From Methanospirillum stamsii (GTDB lineage: Archaea > Halobacteriota > Methanomicrobia > Methanomicrobiales > Methanospirillaceae): DNA of 64,000 nt. Within the stretch, counting starts at the first letter, position 1, and the number at the start of each line of letters is the position of its first letter. A program made the position numbers and the translations under genes. The stretch covers positions 124,001 to 188,000 of the forward strand of contig NZ_QGMZ01000014.1 of NCBI RefSeq assembly GCF_003173335.1, in the 5' to 3' direction. Positions 28,561 through 38,300 of this stretch are shown in pieces. The notes beneath the pieces are model-generated. The model was not told where the DNA came from and searched no databases. It worked only from the letters and a program-made list of their open reading frames with translations.

Positions 28561-29304
28561 TTATTGCATATCACATACATTCCTTATCAGTCCGTTGATG
28601 AGGTTTTTTCCCTCCGGATTTGTAAACAATGGGATATCCCTGTCTATTGTAATAATATTTCTTAATGCTGTTACCTGCTTACCAGTTTTCGGATTATATC
28701 CATCCTTCTGGGCAACAGTCCGGTACACCAGAATACCCCGTCTTTGCCAGGCGGGAGTCATGGCAAGATTTACTCCCCGCTGAAAACAGAATTCATGAAT
28801 ATCAGCAGCTTTCATAGCATGGAGCATGGAGGCTGTTTCCTGAGATGTATATCCTTCATCCTTCAGCAACTTCTGGCTCCAGCCGTTTATGTGGTTTCGC
28901 CATGCCTCCTGTTGTCTCCAGGAAAGATAGGGCAGGACATGATCCGGTGTGACCGGAATGATTCGTGCATCAAATGAGACTGGCTCTTTTAGTTCTAACG
29001 CTATGGTGAGGCTACTCGAAGCAAATGAGGCAAGAACCGAATCAATCTTTTCTATTCGCCCAAGAAAGGGACTTTCAGTAAAATAGAGACTTATCTCGTC
29101 AGAAAAAGTAAACCCAAGTACTGGGGCAAATCCCGCATCACTGAGCAGGCTTTTCGTAACTTCAGCCATCGCAGATGAAAAAATCTCATCAAAAGGTTCT
29201 GAAAAGGAAAGAGTTTTGGTAACCTGATGAAATGCTCGTCCGTCAAGACGAACCATAAGAGGAGAGAGAGTTTTAAGGTCTGCATATATCTCCCTCTCTT
29301 TCAT
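28561..29304 (-). CDS. thg1: tRNA-His guanylyltransferase Thg1
   Basis: Thg1 adds a guanine to the 5' end of tRNA-His by 3'-5' polymerisation, or repairs truncated tRNA 5' ends in archaeal versions. The polymerase-like core shows VRLDGRAFHQVTK near residue 18, including the first metal-binding Asp-21, and FTFSDEISLYF near 64. The helical C-terminal region carries INGWSQKLL and FQRGVNL motifs. The 247-residue length is typical. The PRC-barrel gene ends 12 bp upstream, so the two may share a transcript. Confidence 0.94.
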   Translation of the reverse strand: MKEREIYADLKTLSPLMVRLDGRAFHQVTKTLSFSEPFDEIFSSAMAEVTKSLLSDAGFAPVLGFTFSDEISLYFTESPFLGRIEKIDSVLASFASSSLTIALELKEPVSFDARIIPVTPDHVLPYLSWRQQEAWRNHINGWSQKLLKDEGYTSQETASMLHAMKAADIHEFCFQRGVNLAMTPAWQRRGILVYRTVAQKDGYNPKTGKQVTALRNIITIDRDIPLFTNPEGKNLINGLIRNVCDMQ

Positions 29305-29316
29305 AAAAACCTGGGA

Positions 29317-29577
29317 TTAAAGTTCTCCACCACTATTAAACATATGAGGGATGTGTCTTATTACAATAACATCAGATATGCTCTTTACCAGACGGTATGG
29401 AATCTTAACACCTTTATGGGTTTTTACTTCTACAACCTCAGGGTTGAGTTTACCTGCCGCAAGAGCATCAATACGTTTTGAATCAATATCAAGGACAACA
29501 TCTTCTACTTCTCCGATAAACATCCCGTTTTCCGAATATATTTTCAGTCCGATCAGGTCTGTTATCTGATTCTTCAT
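29317..29577 (-). CDS. PRC-barrel domain protein, 86 aa
   Basis: A stand-alone PRC barrel. Beta strands carry the family pattern I-G-x-V-x-D-V-V-L-D near residues 22-32, a KTHKGVKIPYRLV region, and a C-terminal I-x-SD-VIVI. In archaea, single PRC-barrel proteins are small cytoplasmic proteins; some relatives bind CdvA or act in RNA processing, but the role here is unknown. It is followed closely by thg1 on the same strand. Confidence 0.9.
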   Translation of the reverse strand: MKNQITDLIGLKIYSENGMFIGEVEDVVLDIDSKRIDALAAGKLNPEVVEVKTHKGVKIPYRLVKSISDVIVIRHIPHMFNSGGEL

Positions 29578-29817
29578 ATTGCATTGACATTACTACCGGA
29601 TAGATAAAAATGTTATCGAATTTATTGATAGATTTTAAAACTGTGGGTTTATCCCGGATCGTTGAATAACAGGGTTTTTATTGAATAGTTGTATTTATAG
29701 GTATTGATGAAGAATTCCCTGATATTATGAAAATGGATATTCTGGTCAGAGTAAAAATTTTAAAATGTCAAGGTATTCATCAGTTATCTGGTCTTCAATA
29801 TGTAAAAAAAAGACTGG

Positions 29818-30022
29818 TTTATATGCATAGTAGTAATTTAAGAATGAGCGAGGATTTGTAAGGAACATATGGGACTTCATGGAGATTGTCCAGACTCTCG
29901 TGAGTTGAAAAACCTCAAAAGCGCAGGTTATGATCAGTATTAGTTATCGGGTAAGGAAGTTATGAGAATTGGAAGTATGAGATACTTATACTGGTTCTCA
30001 GAGACTATGATTACAGGATAGT
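29818..30022 (+). promoter_or_regulatory. TATA box and long leader before the site-2 protease gene
   Basis: A strong TATA-like TTTATATG at 29818-29825 predicts a start site near 29848 and a leader of about 175 nt. Two very short ORFs sit in the leader: 24 codons from ATG 29869 (preceded by TAAGGAAC) and 19 codons from ATG 29962 (preceded by TAAGGAAGTT), the second ending at 30021, one base before the protease start. The leader could also fold, with GAGGATTT near 29850 able to pair with AAAACCTC near 29914. The part from 29578 to 29817 shows nothing I can name. Confidence 0.4.
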
Positions 30023-31156
30023 ATGGATGGATCATTTAAACTTGGCCGGCTTTTTGGAATACCCGTCCTTATTCATTTTACGTTTCTTCTCATCATTCCG
30101 TTATTTGCATGGATAATTGGTTCAGAGATTACATTCTACACTGAAATTGTCAGCAATACCTTTAGAATATCTATAGATGAAACCATTATTACCGCCGGAT
30201 TTTTTCCATATATTCTGGGAGTCATCATTGCTCTTGGGCTTTTTATTGGGGTTTATATTCATGAACTTGCTCATTCTCTCATTGCTATCAGGGCAGGAAT
30301 CCGTATTGACAGTATAACTCTCCTGTTTTTTGGGGGAGTTGCTTCGATTGAGGAACAGGAGCCGGAACCTGGAACAGAATTTGTGATGGCACTTGCAGGT
30401 CCCCTCACCAGTCTTGCAATTGGCATAATCTGTTCTCTGCTGATGTACCTGACATCATTTGTTTTAACAAATGGTCCACAAGCAGGAGTTCTGGTTTTTA
30501 TTTTTGGATATCTGGCAATACTCAACTTCCTGCTCTTTGCATTTAATCTCCTGCCTGCTTTTCCTATGGATGGCGGCCGGGTTCTTCGTGCATATCTTGC
30601 CAGCAGGATGCCTCTTCATCAGGCGACTTCTATTGCTTCAACTATTGGTAAAGGATTTGCTGTAGCCTTTGGTCTTATAGGGCTGCTGCTCTTCTCGCCT
30701 ATTCTCATTCTGATAGCATTTTTTATTTACATCGGTGCCGGGCAGGAATCAGCGGTAACCAGGTATAATTTTCTCTTAAAGGATGTTACCGCAGGTGATG
30801 TCATGTCAAAACCGGTGATGGACCTTCCCCCCCAGATGCCTCTCTCTGAAGTTTTAAATCTGATGTATCAGACAAAGCATCTTGGGTTTCCGGTTACTGA
30901 TCGGGGGATATTATCTGGTATTATTACTCTTACTGATCTTGCCCGGACTCCGGTTCTTGACCGTGATGCAATGCAGGTACGAGACGTGATGACCAGGGAT
31001 GTTGTAACTCTCCCTCCTCATGCTCCGATTATGGATGCTCTCCGGATTATGACACGTCAGGATATCGGCAGAATTCCCATAGTAGAAGACGAGAAAATCG
31101 TTGGGATTATAACCAAGTCTGATATTTTCACCGTTATTGAGCTCAGGGAACTGTAA
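30023..31156 (+). CDS. Site-2 protease family zinc metalloprotease with CBS pair
   Basis: An M50-type intramembrane metalloprotease, 377 aa. The zinc-binding motif HELAH is near residue 80 within a membrane segment, and the third ligand motif NLLPAFPMDGGR is near 175. Six hydrophobic segments cover residues ~12-250. The C-terminus carries two CBS domains (~250-305 and ~315-372; TAGDVMSKPV, VRDVMTRDVV), which usually sense adenosyl nucleotides. The enzyme is predicted to cleave membrane-bound substrates under metabolic control. Substrate unknown. ATG 30023 is used. Confidence 0.94.
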   Translation: MDGSFKLGRLFGIPVLIHFTFLLIIPLFAWIIGSEITFYTEIVSNTFRISIDETIITAGFFPYILGVIIALGLFIGVYIHELAHSLIAIRAGIRIDSITLLFFGGVASIEEQEPEPGTEFVMALAGPLTSLAIGIICSLLMYLTSFVLTNGPQAGVLVFIFGYLAILNFLLFAFNLLPAFPMDGGRVLRAYLASRMPLHQATSIASTIGKGFAVAFGLIGLLLFSPILILIAFFIYIGAGQESAVTRYNFLLKDVTAGDVMSKPVMDLPPQMPLSEVLNLMYQTKHLGFPVTDRGILSGIITLTDLARTPVLDRDAMQVRDVMTRDVVTLPPHAPIMDALRIMTRQDIGRIPIVEDEKIVGIITKSDIFTVIELREL

Positions 31157-32795
31157 GATCAATAAATCCGGGTGGAAAGGTTAGTCCCGTTGCTTTTTCA
31201 AATGCTGGTATCGTTTGAAAGGGCCGGTTTGCGAGTATTTTGACGATGCCCTTTTTAGATAATCCAGGTATCCATTTTAGAGCCTTATGAGGGAGGGTGT
31301 TAATAAGCACCGGATAAGGAAGAGCTGTTAGAGATCGCATTCCGTGACTTATTACAACTGTGTCAATAACACTCCCTTTAGGTATCGACATGGGAATTCC
31401 TACAAGAATCGGATACGATCCCATCTGCCTTCCAAAAGAAATCTCTCCTTCTTCTTCAATCACTACGGATTTCAGTATTGTCTGCTCCGGGAAAACCTTT
31501 CGAAGCATGGGGAGATCAAATTGTTTTCGTGTCCATTCCTTAAAAGTATGAAAGGACTTTTCATTGACCGGAAGTTCATTCAATGAAAAAGCCTTTGTTC
31601 CTTCAAAGGGCATGAGTTGCCGAATATTCACTCTTCTGATAAGGTATTCACTCTGGAGAATTTTCTCTAAAAATTCACGGTTCAGCTCATATGTCCGGGA
31701 TGTTTCCCCTGCAAGGCCGGCGATAAAATTAAGACCTGGAAGGAGTTCCGGAATTCCATCGTTTCGTATATTTCCTGCTTCATTTACTATTCTGATGGCT
31801 TCAAAGACCATATCCGGAGTGGCCTTAAGATTATTTGCTTCAATCACTGCTGGATCTGCGGTTTCTAATCCGAATGCTGCAACGTCACCTGGAGTATGAT
31901 GTCTAACAATGGCAAGAAGTCCTTCATATGCAAGTTCCTGGTGACGTGCAATCGTTCCAGGATTGACATTATCAATATGCAGGGTTTTAAGAGATGGAGC
32001 TGCAATCCTTATGGCTGAAAAAAGTTTTTCGATAAGATCTGGTTTAGGCTTTGGAAATTCTCCTGAACCTGCCTGCCATGCCAGTATGTCCGGTTGTCTT
32101 CCAATTCTGAAATGGATCGCACCAGATGATGAAAGGGCCGCAACTTCAGCCACTATCCCCTTTTGTTCCCGGTATTGGGGTTTACCATAAAACGGTTCAG
32201 TACAAAATGCACATCCACCGGTTACCTCTCTGCTACATCCCCGGGCAGTTTCAATTTCACACATAACATGGGGATAACATGGATGCTGAGTAATGATGGA
32301 GGCACCCTTAACAGACCATGGGTCTTCTATGTGGTAATCAAATGTTGCTGATGGGGTATTACCTGAAAACCATCGCGAAAGAGCTCCTGCTGGTGAACCA
32401 ATAAGGTGTGTATCAACATGGAAATTTTCTTTTTTTACTGCAGTCTTTCCTCCGCTTTTTCCTGCTCCAAAAAGAACGGGTCCTCCAAGAAATGTATGTG
32501 GTCCATTGAGAGCTGATCCAAGTTGTTCTATTTCCTGCCAGGTTGCCGGTGTTCCTCCGAGGTATTTTCCCGGAACCGTCATACCGGCGATAATCACTAT
32601 ATAATCAACAGTTCCCGCTTCTATGAGGAGACCTGGATTTTTCTTAATCTCATCAATCGTATGATAGGTAACCGGAATCTCTTTATCCAGAAATACTCCT
32701 GCTACGGTCCTGATATATGGAGAGATGTATGGGGGGACACCAAGACAGGCCGGTTCATCAACATACCCGTCAATAATCCAGGCTTTAGCACTCAT
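31143..32795 (-). CDS. Radical SAM protein with C-terminal helix-hairpin-helix
   Basis: A 550-aa protein of the COG1031-like group: radical SAM core plus a C-terminal HhH motif (WIPGLSKKGIVKILANRPF). The cluster-binding motif is unusual: CSREVTGGCAFC, a CX7CX2C spacing instead of CX3CX2C. An N-terminal cobalamin-like region may be present in the first ~150 residues (VDYIVIIAGMTVPG), but no clear B12 motif is seen. The reaction is unknown; HhH suggests a nucleic-acid substrate. The start is ATG 32795, giving an 11-bp overlap with mptE; a TTG two codons earlier is less likely. Confidence 0.88.
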   Translation of the reverse strand: MSAKAWIIDGYVDEPACLGVPPYISPYIRTVAGVFLDKEIPVTYHTIDEIKKNPGLLIEAGTVDYIVIIAGMTVPGKYLGGTPATWQEIEQLGSALNGPHTFLGGPVLFGAGKSGGKTAVKKENFHVDTHLIGSPAGALSRWFSGNTPSATFDYHIEDPWSVKGASIITQHPCYPHVMCEIETARGCSREVTGGCAFCTEPFYGKPQYREQKGIVAEVAALSSSGAIHFRIGRQPDILAWQAGSGEFPKPKPDLIEKLFSAIRIAAPSLKTLHIDNVNPGTIARHQELAYEGLLAIVRHHTPGDVAAFGLETADPAVIEANNLKATPDMVFEAIRIVNEAGNIRNDGIPELLPGLNFIAGLAGETSRTYELNREFLEKILQSEYLIRRVNIRQLMPFEGTKAFSLNELPVNEKSFHTFKEWTRKQFDLPMLRKVFPEQTILKSVVIEEEGEISFGRQMGSYPILVGIPMSIPKGSVIDTVVISHGMRSLTALPYPVLINTLPHKALKWIPGLSKKGIVKILANRPFQTIPAFEKATGLTFPPGFIDLTVP

Positions 32796-33414
32796 ATCCA
32801 AGTTTTTTTAGTAGTCTTCGTGCCCACAAGAGTTTTCCTTTTTTCATGGGTGTTACATCCTGATCATCAAGGCAAAAGCCCACAAGATTTACTTTTCGTG
32901 CCTGCATGGCATGTGCCAGGAAAACCGCCCGGTCTCCGTCTGTAAACCCACCAAAATTGTATACATTACCAAAGGGTTTTCCCTGCGTGGTAAGGACCAG
33001 TGGCCCCTCAAATTTTAAAACCCATGAATTGATTCGGGAAATATTATCTCCATGAGCGTGCACCACAAGGATAGTCCCGTTTTTATTCAGTTCAACTGCA
33101 TAATCATCGATACCGTCAAGATCTGTTACAATTACGTCCGGAGTGATATCGTTTTTGATGAGGACTCCTGAGGCGGCGTCTGCTGCGATTATTATCCCCG
33201 AAATTTTATTTATCTCATTTTCAAGGGTGGGTGCATTACCACAAACGGTAACTACCTGGTTATTGATAAGAGTCCTCAGTTTTTGTGTTGCATCCTGATT
33301 TGTCAGGTTTGAAAGAATGTGTGCTGCCTTATCGTCTTCAAGGGGATCAAAGGAGAAGTAATCACATATTTCATGGTATATCGGTTCCCATTCTTCATAC
33401 CTCACTCTCCTCAT
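32785..33414 (-). CDS. mptE: 6-hydroxymethyl-7,8-dihydropterin pyrophosphokinase MptE-like (DUF115)
   Basis: Archaeal MptE activates 6-hydroxymethyldihydropterin as its diphosphate in tetrahydromethanopterin synthesis. The DUF115 core is visible: VCGNAPTLE near residue 75, IIAADAASG near 95, and TPDVIVTDLDG near 115. The frame extends to 33468, but ATG 33414 (MRRVRYEEWEPIY) gives the usual N-terminus and follows GGAGG directly; GTG 33405 with better spacing is also possible. It overlaps the DHH gene by about 20 bp and the radical SAM gene by 11 bp, forming a tight operon. Confidence 0.9.
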   Translation of the reverse strand: MRRVRYEEWEPIYHEICDYFSFDPLEDDKAAHILSNLTNQDATQKLRTLINNQVVTVCGNAPTLENEINKISGIIIAADAASGVLIKNDITPDVIVTDLDGIDDYAVELNKNGTILVVHAHGDNISRINSWVLKFEGPLVLTTQGKPFGNVYNFGGFTDGDRAVFLAHAMQARKVNLVGFCLDDQDVTPMKKGKLLWARRLLKKLGYEC

Positions 33415-34858
33415 CCTCCAAAAGTCCCACCAGCCGGTAAAAATTTTGTAAAACCGGGTCGATAACAAGTTGCAGAAGGTCTTCTTTCTCTTTCACATTG
33501 GTGAAAACATAGAGCGGAATGCTTGCTGCAGCCATCGTCGCATGTCCTCCGGCATCTCCGATATCAGAAAAAGCCTCACTCATTACATTTCCAAGGTTCA
33601 GACGAAGATCCCGGTTTCTTCCGGACATAATAATCGCTTCATCGGTTATCCCATAAACAAGAGCGGTGCTGATTCCTTCAAGATTTATCAGGAGATCAGC
33701 AGCCTGAGGGAGGGCATCCCTGTTTCTTACATATCCCACATTAGAAAAGAGATAACCATTCCTGGTTTTCCGGTTGCGGATTGAAGCCCCGATAATATCA
33801 ATGGTTTCATGAGAATACTGGGGTGACATTATCTTTTCAAGAAGGTCCGCATCACTATATTCCAAGAGGAATGCTGCCATTTCAAAATCAAATTTTGAAA
33901 CATTTCTCCGGAACTGTTTGGTATCTGCCCTGATACCATAGAGAAGGGCCGTTGCTACTTTCTGCTCTGGTTCGATATTGAGTTCTTTCAGGTATTCTGT
34001 AAGGATTGTTGCACAAGCGCCCAAATTTGGCCTTATGTCAATAAACTGTGTTTTATCAAGAGATCCGACATCTTCCTGATGGTGATCGATAATGATATCA
34101 ACCGGCATAGAGTGGATAAGACCGTTATTGGTTCCCGGACCTTTGCTGTCCACCAATGCGATATGCGTACATTCATCCAGGGTTTCCGGCCGAATTCTTT
34201 CCATCCTGATATCAAGAAGATTTACCAGTGTCCGGTTCTCCTGGTGTCCGATTATCCCGTCATAAAAAATTCGTGTTTCAAGATTTTTGTTGGCATGTTT
34301 TGCAATTTCTGAAAGGGCCATGGCACTGGCAATTGCATCCGGGTCAGGGTTTGTATGGGTGACAATTCCAAAAACACCTGACCATGAGGAGAGAAGAGCA
34401 TACAGGTCGCGTGATAAATGGTGTTTTTCAAGTCTTTGCAGGTGTTCTATTGCAGCTTTTGCCACAACCTGTTGCGGGTAGAGAACCAGATCCGCGCCCT
34501 CCTGCATGAGAAGTTTTTCATTAATGGGATCCTGCGCCCGGGCTACAATGTGAACTCGAGGATGGACTCTTCTGATGGTTTTCAGCCCTGCAAGATTTGC
34601 TTCATGATTATCACTCACCACAAAAACGATGTCAAAATGGTTTAATCCCTGAAGCATTTCAGGATCTGTCAGGTCACGAAGATAAGCTTCTATTTTCTGC
34701 TCTCGTAATTCCTGAACCCGTTCAGGATTGCTATCCATGCAGAGCAGTCTGCCTCCTTCTTTCTTCAGTTCTTCAAGAATCAGATATCCGACACTTCCGC
34801 AACCGCAGATAAGGTAGGTTCTGATTCCAGGTGAGGATGCAGGGCTGAATCCAGGCAT
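33395..34858 (-). CDS. TrkA-N / DHH-family phosphoesterase fusion
   Basis: A 487-aa two-part protein. Residues ~14-130 form a TrkA-N-like Rossmann domain (LICGCGSVGYLILEEL). Residues ~150-480 are a DHH phosphoesterase with TNPDPDAIASA (motif I), VDSKGP, IIDHHQED (the DHH box) and, near the C-terminus, the DHHA1 motif GGHATMAAAS. DHH proteins hydrolyse short oligonucleotides, pAp or cyclic dinucleotides; the NAD- or nucleotide-binding N-terminus may regulate the activity. This fusion is seen in methanogens. It is the first gene of the operon with mptE and the radical SAM gene. Confidence 0.92.
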   Translation of the reverse strand: MPGFSPASSPGIRTYLICGCGSVGYLILEELKKEGGRLLCMDSNPERVQELREQKIEAYLRDLTDPEMLQGLNHFDIVFVVSDNHEANLAGLKTIRRVHPRVHIVARAQDPINEKLLMQEGADLVLYPQQVVAKAAIEHLQRLEKHHLSRDLYALLSSWSGVFGIVTHTNPDPDAIASAMALSEIAKHANKNLETRIFYDGIIGHQENRTLVNLLDIRMERIRPETLDECTHIALVDSKGPGTNNGLIHSMPVDIIIDHHQEDVGSLDKTQFIDIRPNLGACATILTEYLKELNIEPEQKVATALLYGIRADTKQFRRNVSKFDFEMAAFLLEYSDADLLEKIMSPQYSHETIDIIGASIRNRKTRNGYLFSNVGYVRNRDALPQAADLLINLEGISTALVYGITDEAIIMSGRNRDLRLNLGNVMSEAFSDIGDAGGHATMAAASIPLYVFTNVKEKEDLLQLVIDPVLQNFYRLVGLLEDEESEV

Positions 34859-34906
34859 ATTCAGGTATAGGTTGGATTATAGAGGTATAAATGGGTGCAA
34901 GAAATC

Positions 34907-34930
34907 TTTATATGTTCGATATGCTAACAT
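34907..34930 (+). promoter_or_regulatory. tRNA-Lys promoter (TATA box plus TGCTAACAT element)
   Basis: TTTATATG at 34907-34914 is followed after exactly 7 nt by TGCTAACAT at 34922-34930, ending 13 nt before the tRNA. The same two elements with the same 7-nt spacing precede tRNA-Glu at 47495-47518, which supports a real shared promoter. Confidence 0.75.
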
Positions 34931-34943
34931 GTATTGGCACAAC

Positions 34944-35016
34944 GGGTCTGTAGCTTAGTCGGTAGAGCGGCGGACTCTTAATCCGCAGGCCAGGGGTTCG
35001 AGTCCCTTCAGGCCCG
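34944..35016 (+). tRNA. tRNA-Lys (anticodon CTT)
   Basis: Acceptor arms GGGTCTG and CAGGCCC pair with one G-T pair, then discriminator G. The anticodon stem GCGGA/TCCGC encloses loop CTCTTAA, giving anticodon CTT (Lys, AAG). The T arm is CAGGGGTTCGAGTCCCTT-like. No intron and no encoded CCA. Length is 73 nt. Confidence 0.96.
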
Positions 35017-35082
35017 CTCGTTGTTCACTTTTTTAGAATAATTAGATCGATTATTTATCTTACTCTCTCATAAAATTCTCTG

Positions 35083-35274
35083 ATGACTGGTGAAGAACCA
35101 GAATATGTAGAAGTTACCTGCCAGCATTGTGAAGGTGCTGGATGTTGTTTTTGTGATACGAAAGGTACCGTGAGTGTAAAATGGCCAGAGAAAATGTGCC
35201 GGCATTGTAACGGAGTCGGCTGTATCTACTGTGGTTACACCGGATGGGGCGGACTTCGTGGTAAATACGACTGA
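35083..35274 (+). CDS. Small double zinc-ribbon protein, 63 aa
   Basis: Most of the protein is two related Cys-rich units, CQHCEGAGCCFCDTKG and CRHCNGVGCIYCGYTG, each with CxxC pairs separated by a Gly-containing turn, much like DnaJ zinc-finger repeats. It can bind two zinc ions. No enzymatic domain is present. It may act in protein-protein or RNA interactions. It precedes the HEAT-repeat gene on the same strand by 53 bp. Function unknown. Confidence 0.75.
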   Translation: MTGEEPEYVEVTCQHCEGAGCCFCDTKGTVSVKWPEKMCRHCNGVGCIYCGYTGWGGLRGKYD

Positions 35275-35327
35275 TGGTGGGTATTCTGCAATTCTGAATA
35301 ATTAAGTTTGATGGGGATACGGGGGAT

Positions 35328-38300
35328 ATGAAACAAATCTTCAAACCTAATCCGGAACGGATGAGACTAAAAGGGGATCTCAAAGGGCTACTCAAATTAC
35401 TGGATTCAAAATATGATAATTCTTTGAGGTCTGAAGTAATTCTGGCACTAGGCAGAATGCAGACACCGGCTGCTGTTGATTTTCTTATCTTGCTCTTTCA
35501 GGATCCTGATCCTGCCATCAGGGCTGCAGCTTCGAATGCGCTCATCCATATCGGGGTTGATGCATTGGATCCGCTCATTTCATCCCTCTCAACCTGTGAC
35601 GAGCAGACCGCAAGAATGGTTCATATCACTCTCGCAGAGATGGATAGTGTTGCTGCCAGGGAGATTGTCCGGAAAATTCCTTTTCTTCAGGGGATCGGAT
35701 ATGAAAGAGCCGGGTTTGTGCTCAACTTAATGGGAATTGATGTTATTCCGGTCTTAATTGATGCCCTTGATACGAGGGATCCGACAACAATTCGGTTTGT
35801 TGAGGGTCTTTTGGAAACTTTTGGAAGAGCGGCCATTCAACCGTTAATTAAAGGTCTTGCACATGACAAGGAGGAAATCAGGGCACGGATATCTGCTCTG
35901 CTCATCGTTCTGGGAGAACAGATTGTCGGGGATCTTTTAAGTTCCTGTGGACAGGATGAAGACTGGCTACGCGAGCTCAAATTTTATATCATCAGTGAAA
36001 TTGGAAAACCCGCTTTAGATCCCTTATATCTGGCTTTGAAAGATCCAAATCCGGTTACCTCTTCAATGGCTCAGAAGGCTTTTTTGGAATTTGGAGAATC
36101 TGCAATAGTGCCCCTCATATCAGGTCTCTATGATGATGATTTTGAAATCAGAAAAGTTTCGGAAAATGCTCTTGCCAGAATAGGAGAGCCTATTATTCCT
36201 CATCTGCTGGAAGAATTATCATTTAAGAGTGAACCTGAGAGAGAGCCCCTTATTGGAGTAATTCAGCAAATCGGAGAACCTGCAATTCCCTATCTAATCA
36301 AAAATCTGGTAGAGGGAAGAGGTGAAGTCAAAAAGACGATGATTCAGATCCTATCACGAATGGGTGCAATAACGATTCCATATCTGATTAATGCAATCAG
36401 CACCGTTTCTGACACTTCATCTCTCCGGGATGCATTTCTTTCAATGGGACGTATTGCATATCCTTTCCTCGAAGAAGCATCAGAAAGAGAACGGGGGAAA
36501 ACCGCGGTTTTTACTGTTGACATTCTAAGGCAGATTGATCCGGTAAGGGCGGTTGAACCTATGATTACTGCTCTTTATCATACTGATCAGGAGGTCCGGG
36601 AGACAGCACTTGAAAACCTTGTCGAGACCGGAGAGATGGCAATTCCCCGTCTTGTTCAGGTTCTTGGGTCCGGAAACGAAGAAGCGGTAAACCTTGCAAA
36701 GACAGCTCTTATCCGGAACGGGCAGCAGGCAGTCCCTCACCTGATTGATTCTCTAACCGACCCGATGGGTTTTGACCATGCAATAATTCTGGATATTCTT
36801 CGTGAGAGTAAGACCGATGCAATTCCTTATCTTATTCCTGCTATGGTTCCCGGAAAAGATGGGCATGATGAAGCGATGGCTCTGATATCAGAGAATGGAA
36901 TTGATGCTACCCCGTACCTCCTTGACGGTTTACATGGAGCAGCACCGGATCTTGAGCAGGTAATTAAAACACATCTGGAAAATCTGTTCAAACAGAATCC
37001 GGAAGCCTTTTTGAATCTGCTTTTTTCCGGAAATGTTCTTGATACTGATCTGATGTACGAACTTGTCAGCTCTAATCCTGATCTGGTAATCCCGAACCTC
37101 ATTGAAATATTCCAGGGAGACGATAATGAAAAAGCCCTGGTTGCAGGAGATCTTCTTTCACGATTTGGAGAAGCTGCAATTACTCCGTTTATCACTGCAC
37201 TCCGGAATGAAACGGATGATGACCGGAAGCTGGAAATTACCACATTTTTAATAAAAATCGGTCCTGATGTGGTTCCTGAGCTTGTCAGTCATCTTGGTGA
37301 TGAAGAAATTGCTCCGTATGCAATGGCTGCATTAAGTGCAATTGGAGAACCTTCAGTTCCGGCTCTGTTACCATTACTAAAGCATTCTGATACAATTACA
37401 CAACAATACGCAATTCATGCCCTGACACGAATTGGAACTCCTGCTGCTTCTGCTCTCATGACCCTTATGCAGGAGGATGAAAGCCTTGTTCCCCTGATTA
37501 CCCGGATTCTGGCAAATATGGGTGGGGCTGCCCTTCCTGACCTGATTCAGGAGCTTCAGACTCTGCAGAGCGTCGGAGAAGAAGGAAGCAGCAGAGGTAT
37601 TGCAGTTATGTCACTTATTACCGAGATTGCACTATCTCGTCGTGATGACCTGCAACATCTGTTTACCATCCAGGATCCTGCTCTGAACATGATGTTTGAA
37701 AGGATTCTGATTAGTAAGGGCGATCAAATTCTAAATCCCTTATTGGATGCAGTGATGTATGAGCCAGAGGTTCCTCCCCTTGCATCTGCTATCTTCTCTT
37801 CAATGCGTCCACAGACCCAGAATGCCGCGACAAATATATTAAAATCACTTTCCCCCGGAGACAAAAAGAAGATTGCACTGCTTAAAGTTCTTGGGCTGCT
37901 TAAGGATCCATCATCTGCCAATCTTATGTATGAGGCCCTCAAAGACCCGGACCATGATGTCAGAATGACAGCCATCCGGGATCTAGGGAAATTTGGTCGT
38001 GAAGCGCTCGAACCACTCACAGATGCGATGCATGATAGAGATCCGGATGTACGGGCGGCAGCAGTGCAATCGTTAGGTGATATCGGCCTTCCTGTTCTGG
38101 ACCAGCTGATTTCAGCATTAAAAGATAAAGATGGCAATATCAGGGCTGCTGCAATTACCGGAATCGCAAAGATAGGTGAACCCGGACAATTCATGCTTAT
38201 TCAATCCCTTGATGATAAGGACCGGCAGGTCAGAATTGCTGTTGCTAGACTCCTGGAAAAGAGCGGGTGGAAACCAAAATACACAACCGACCGGTTAAGT

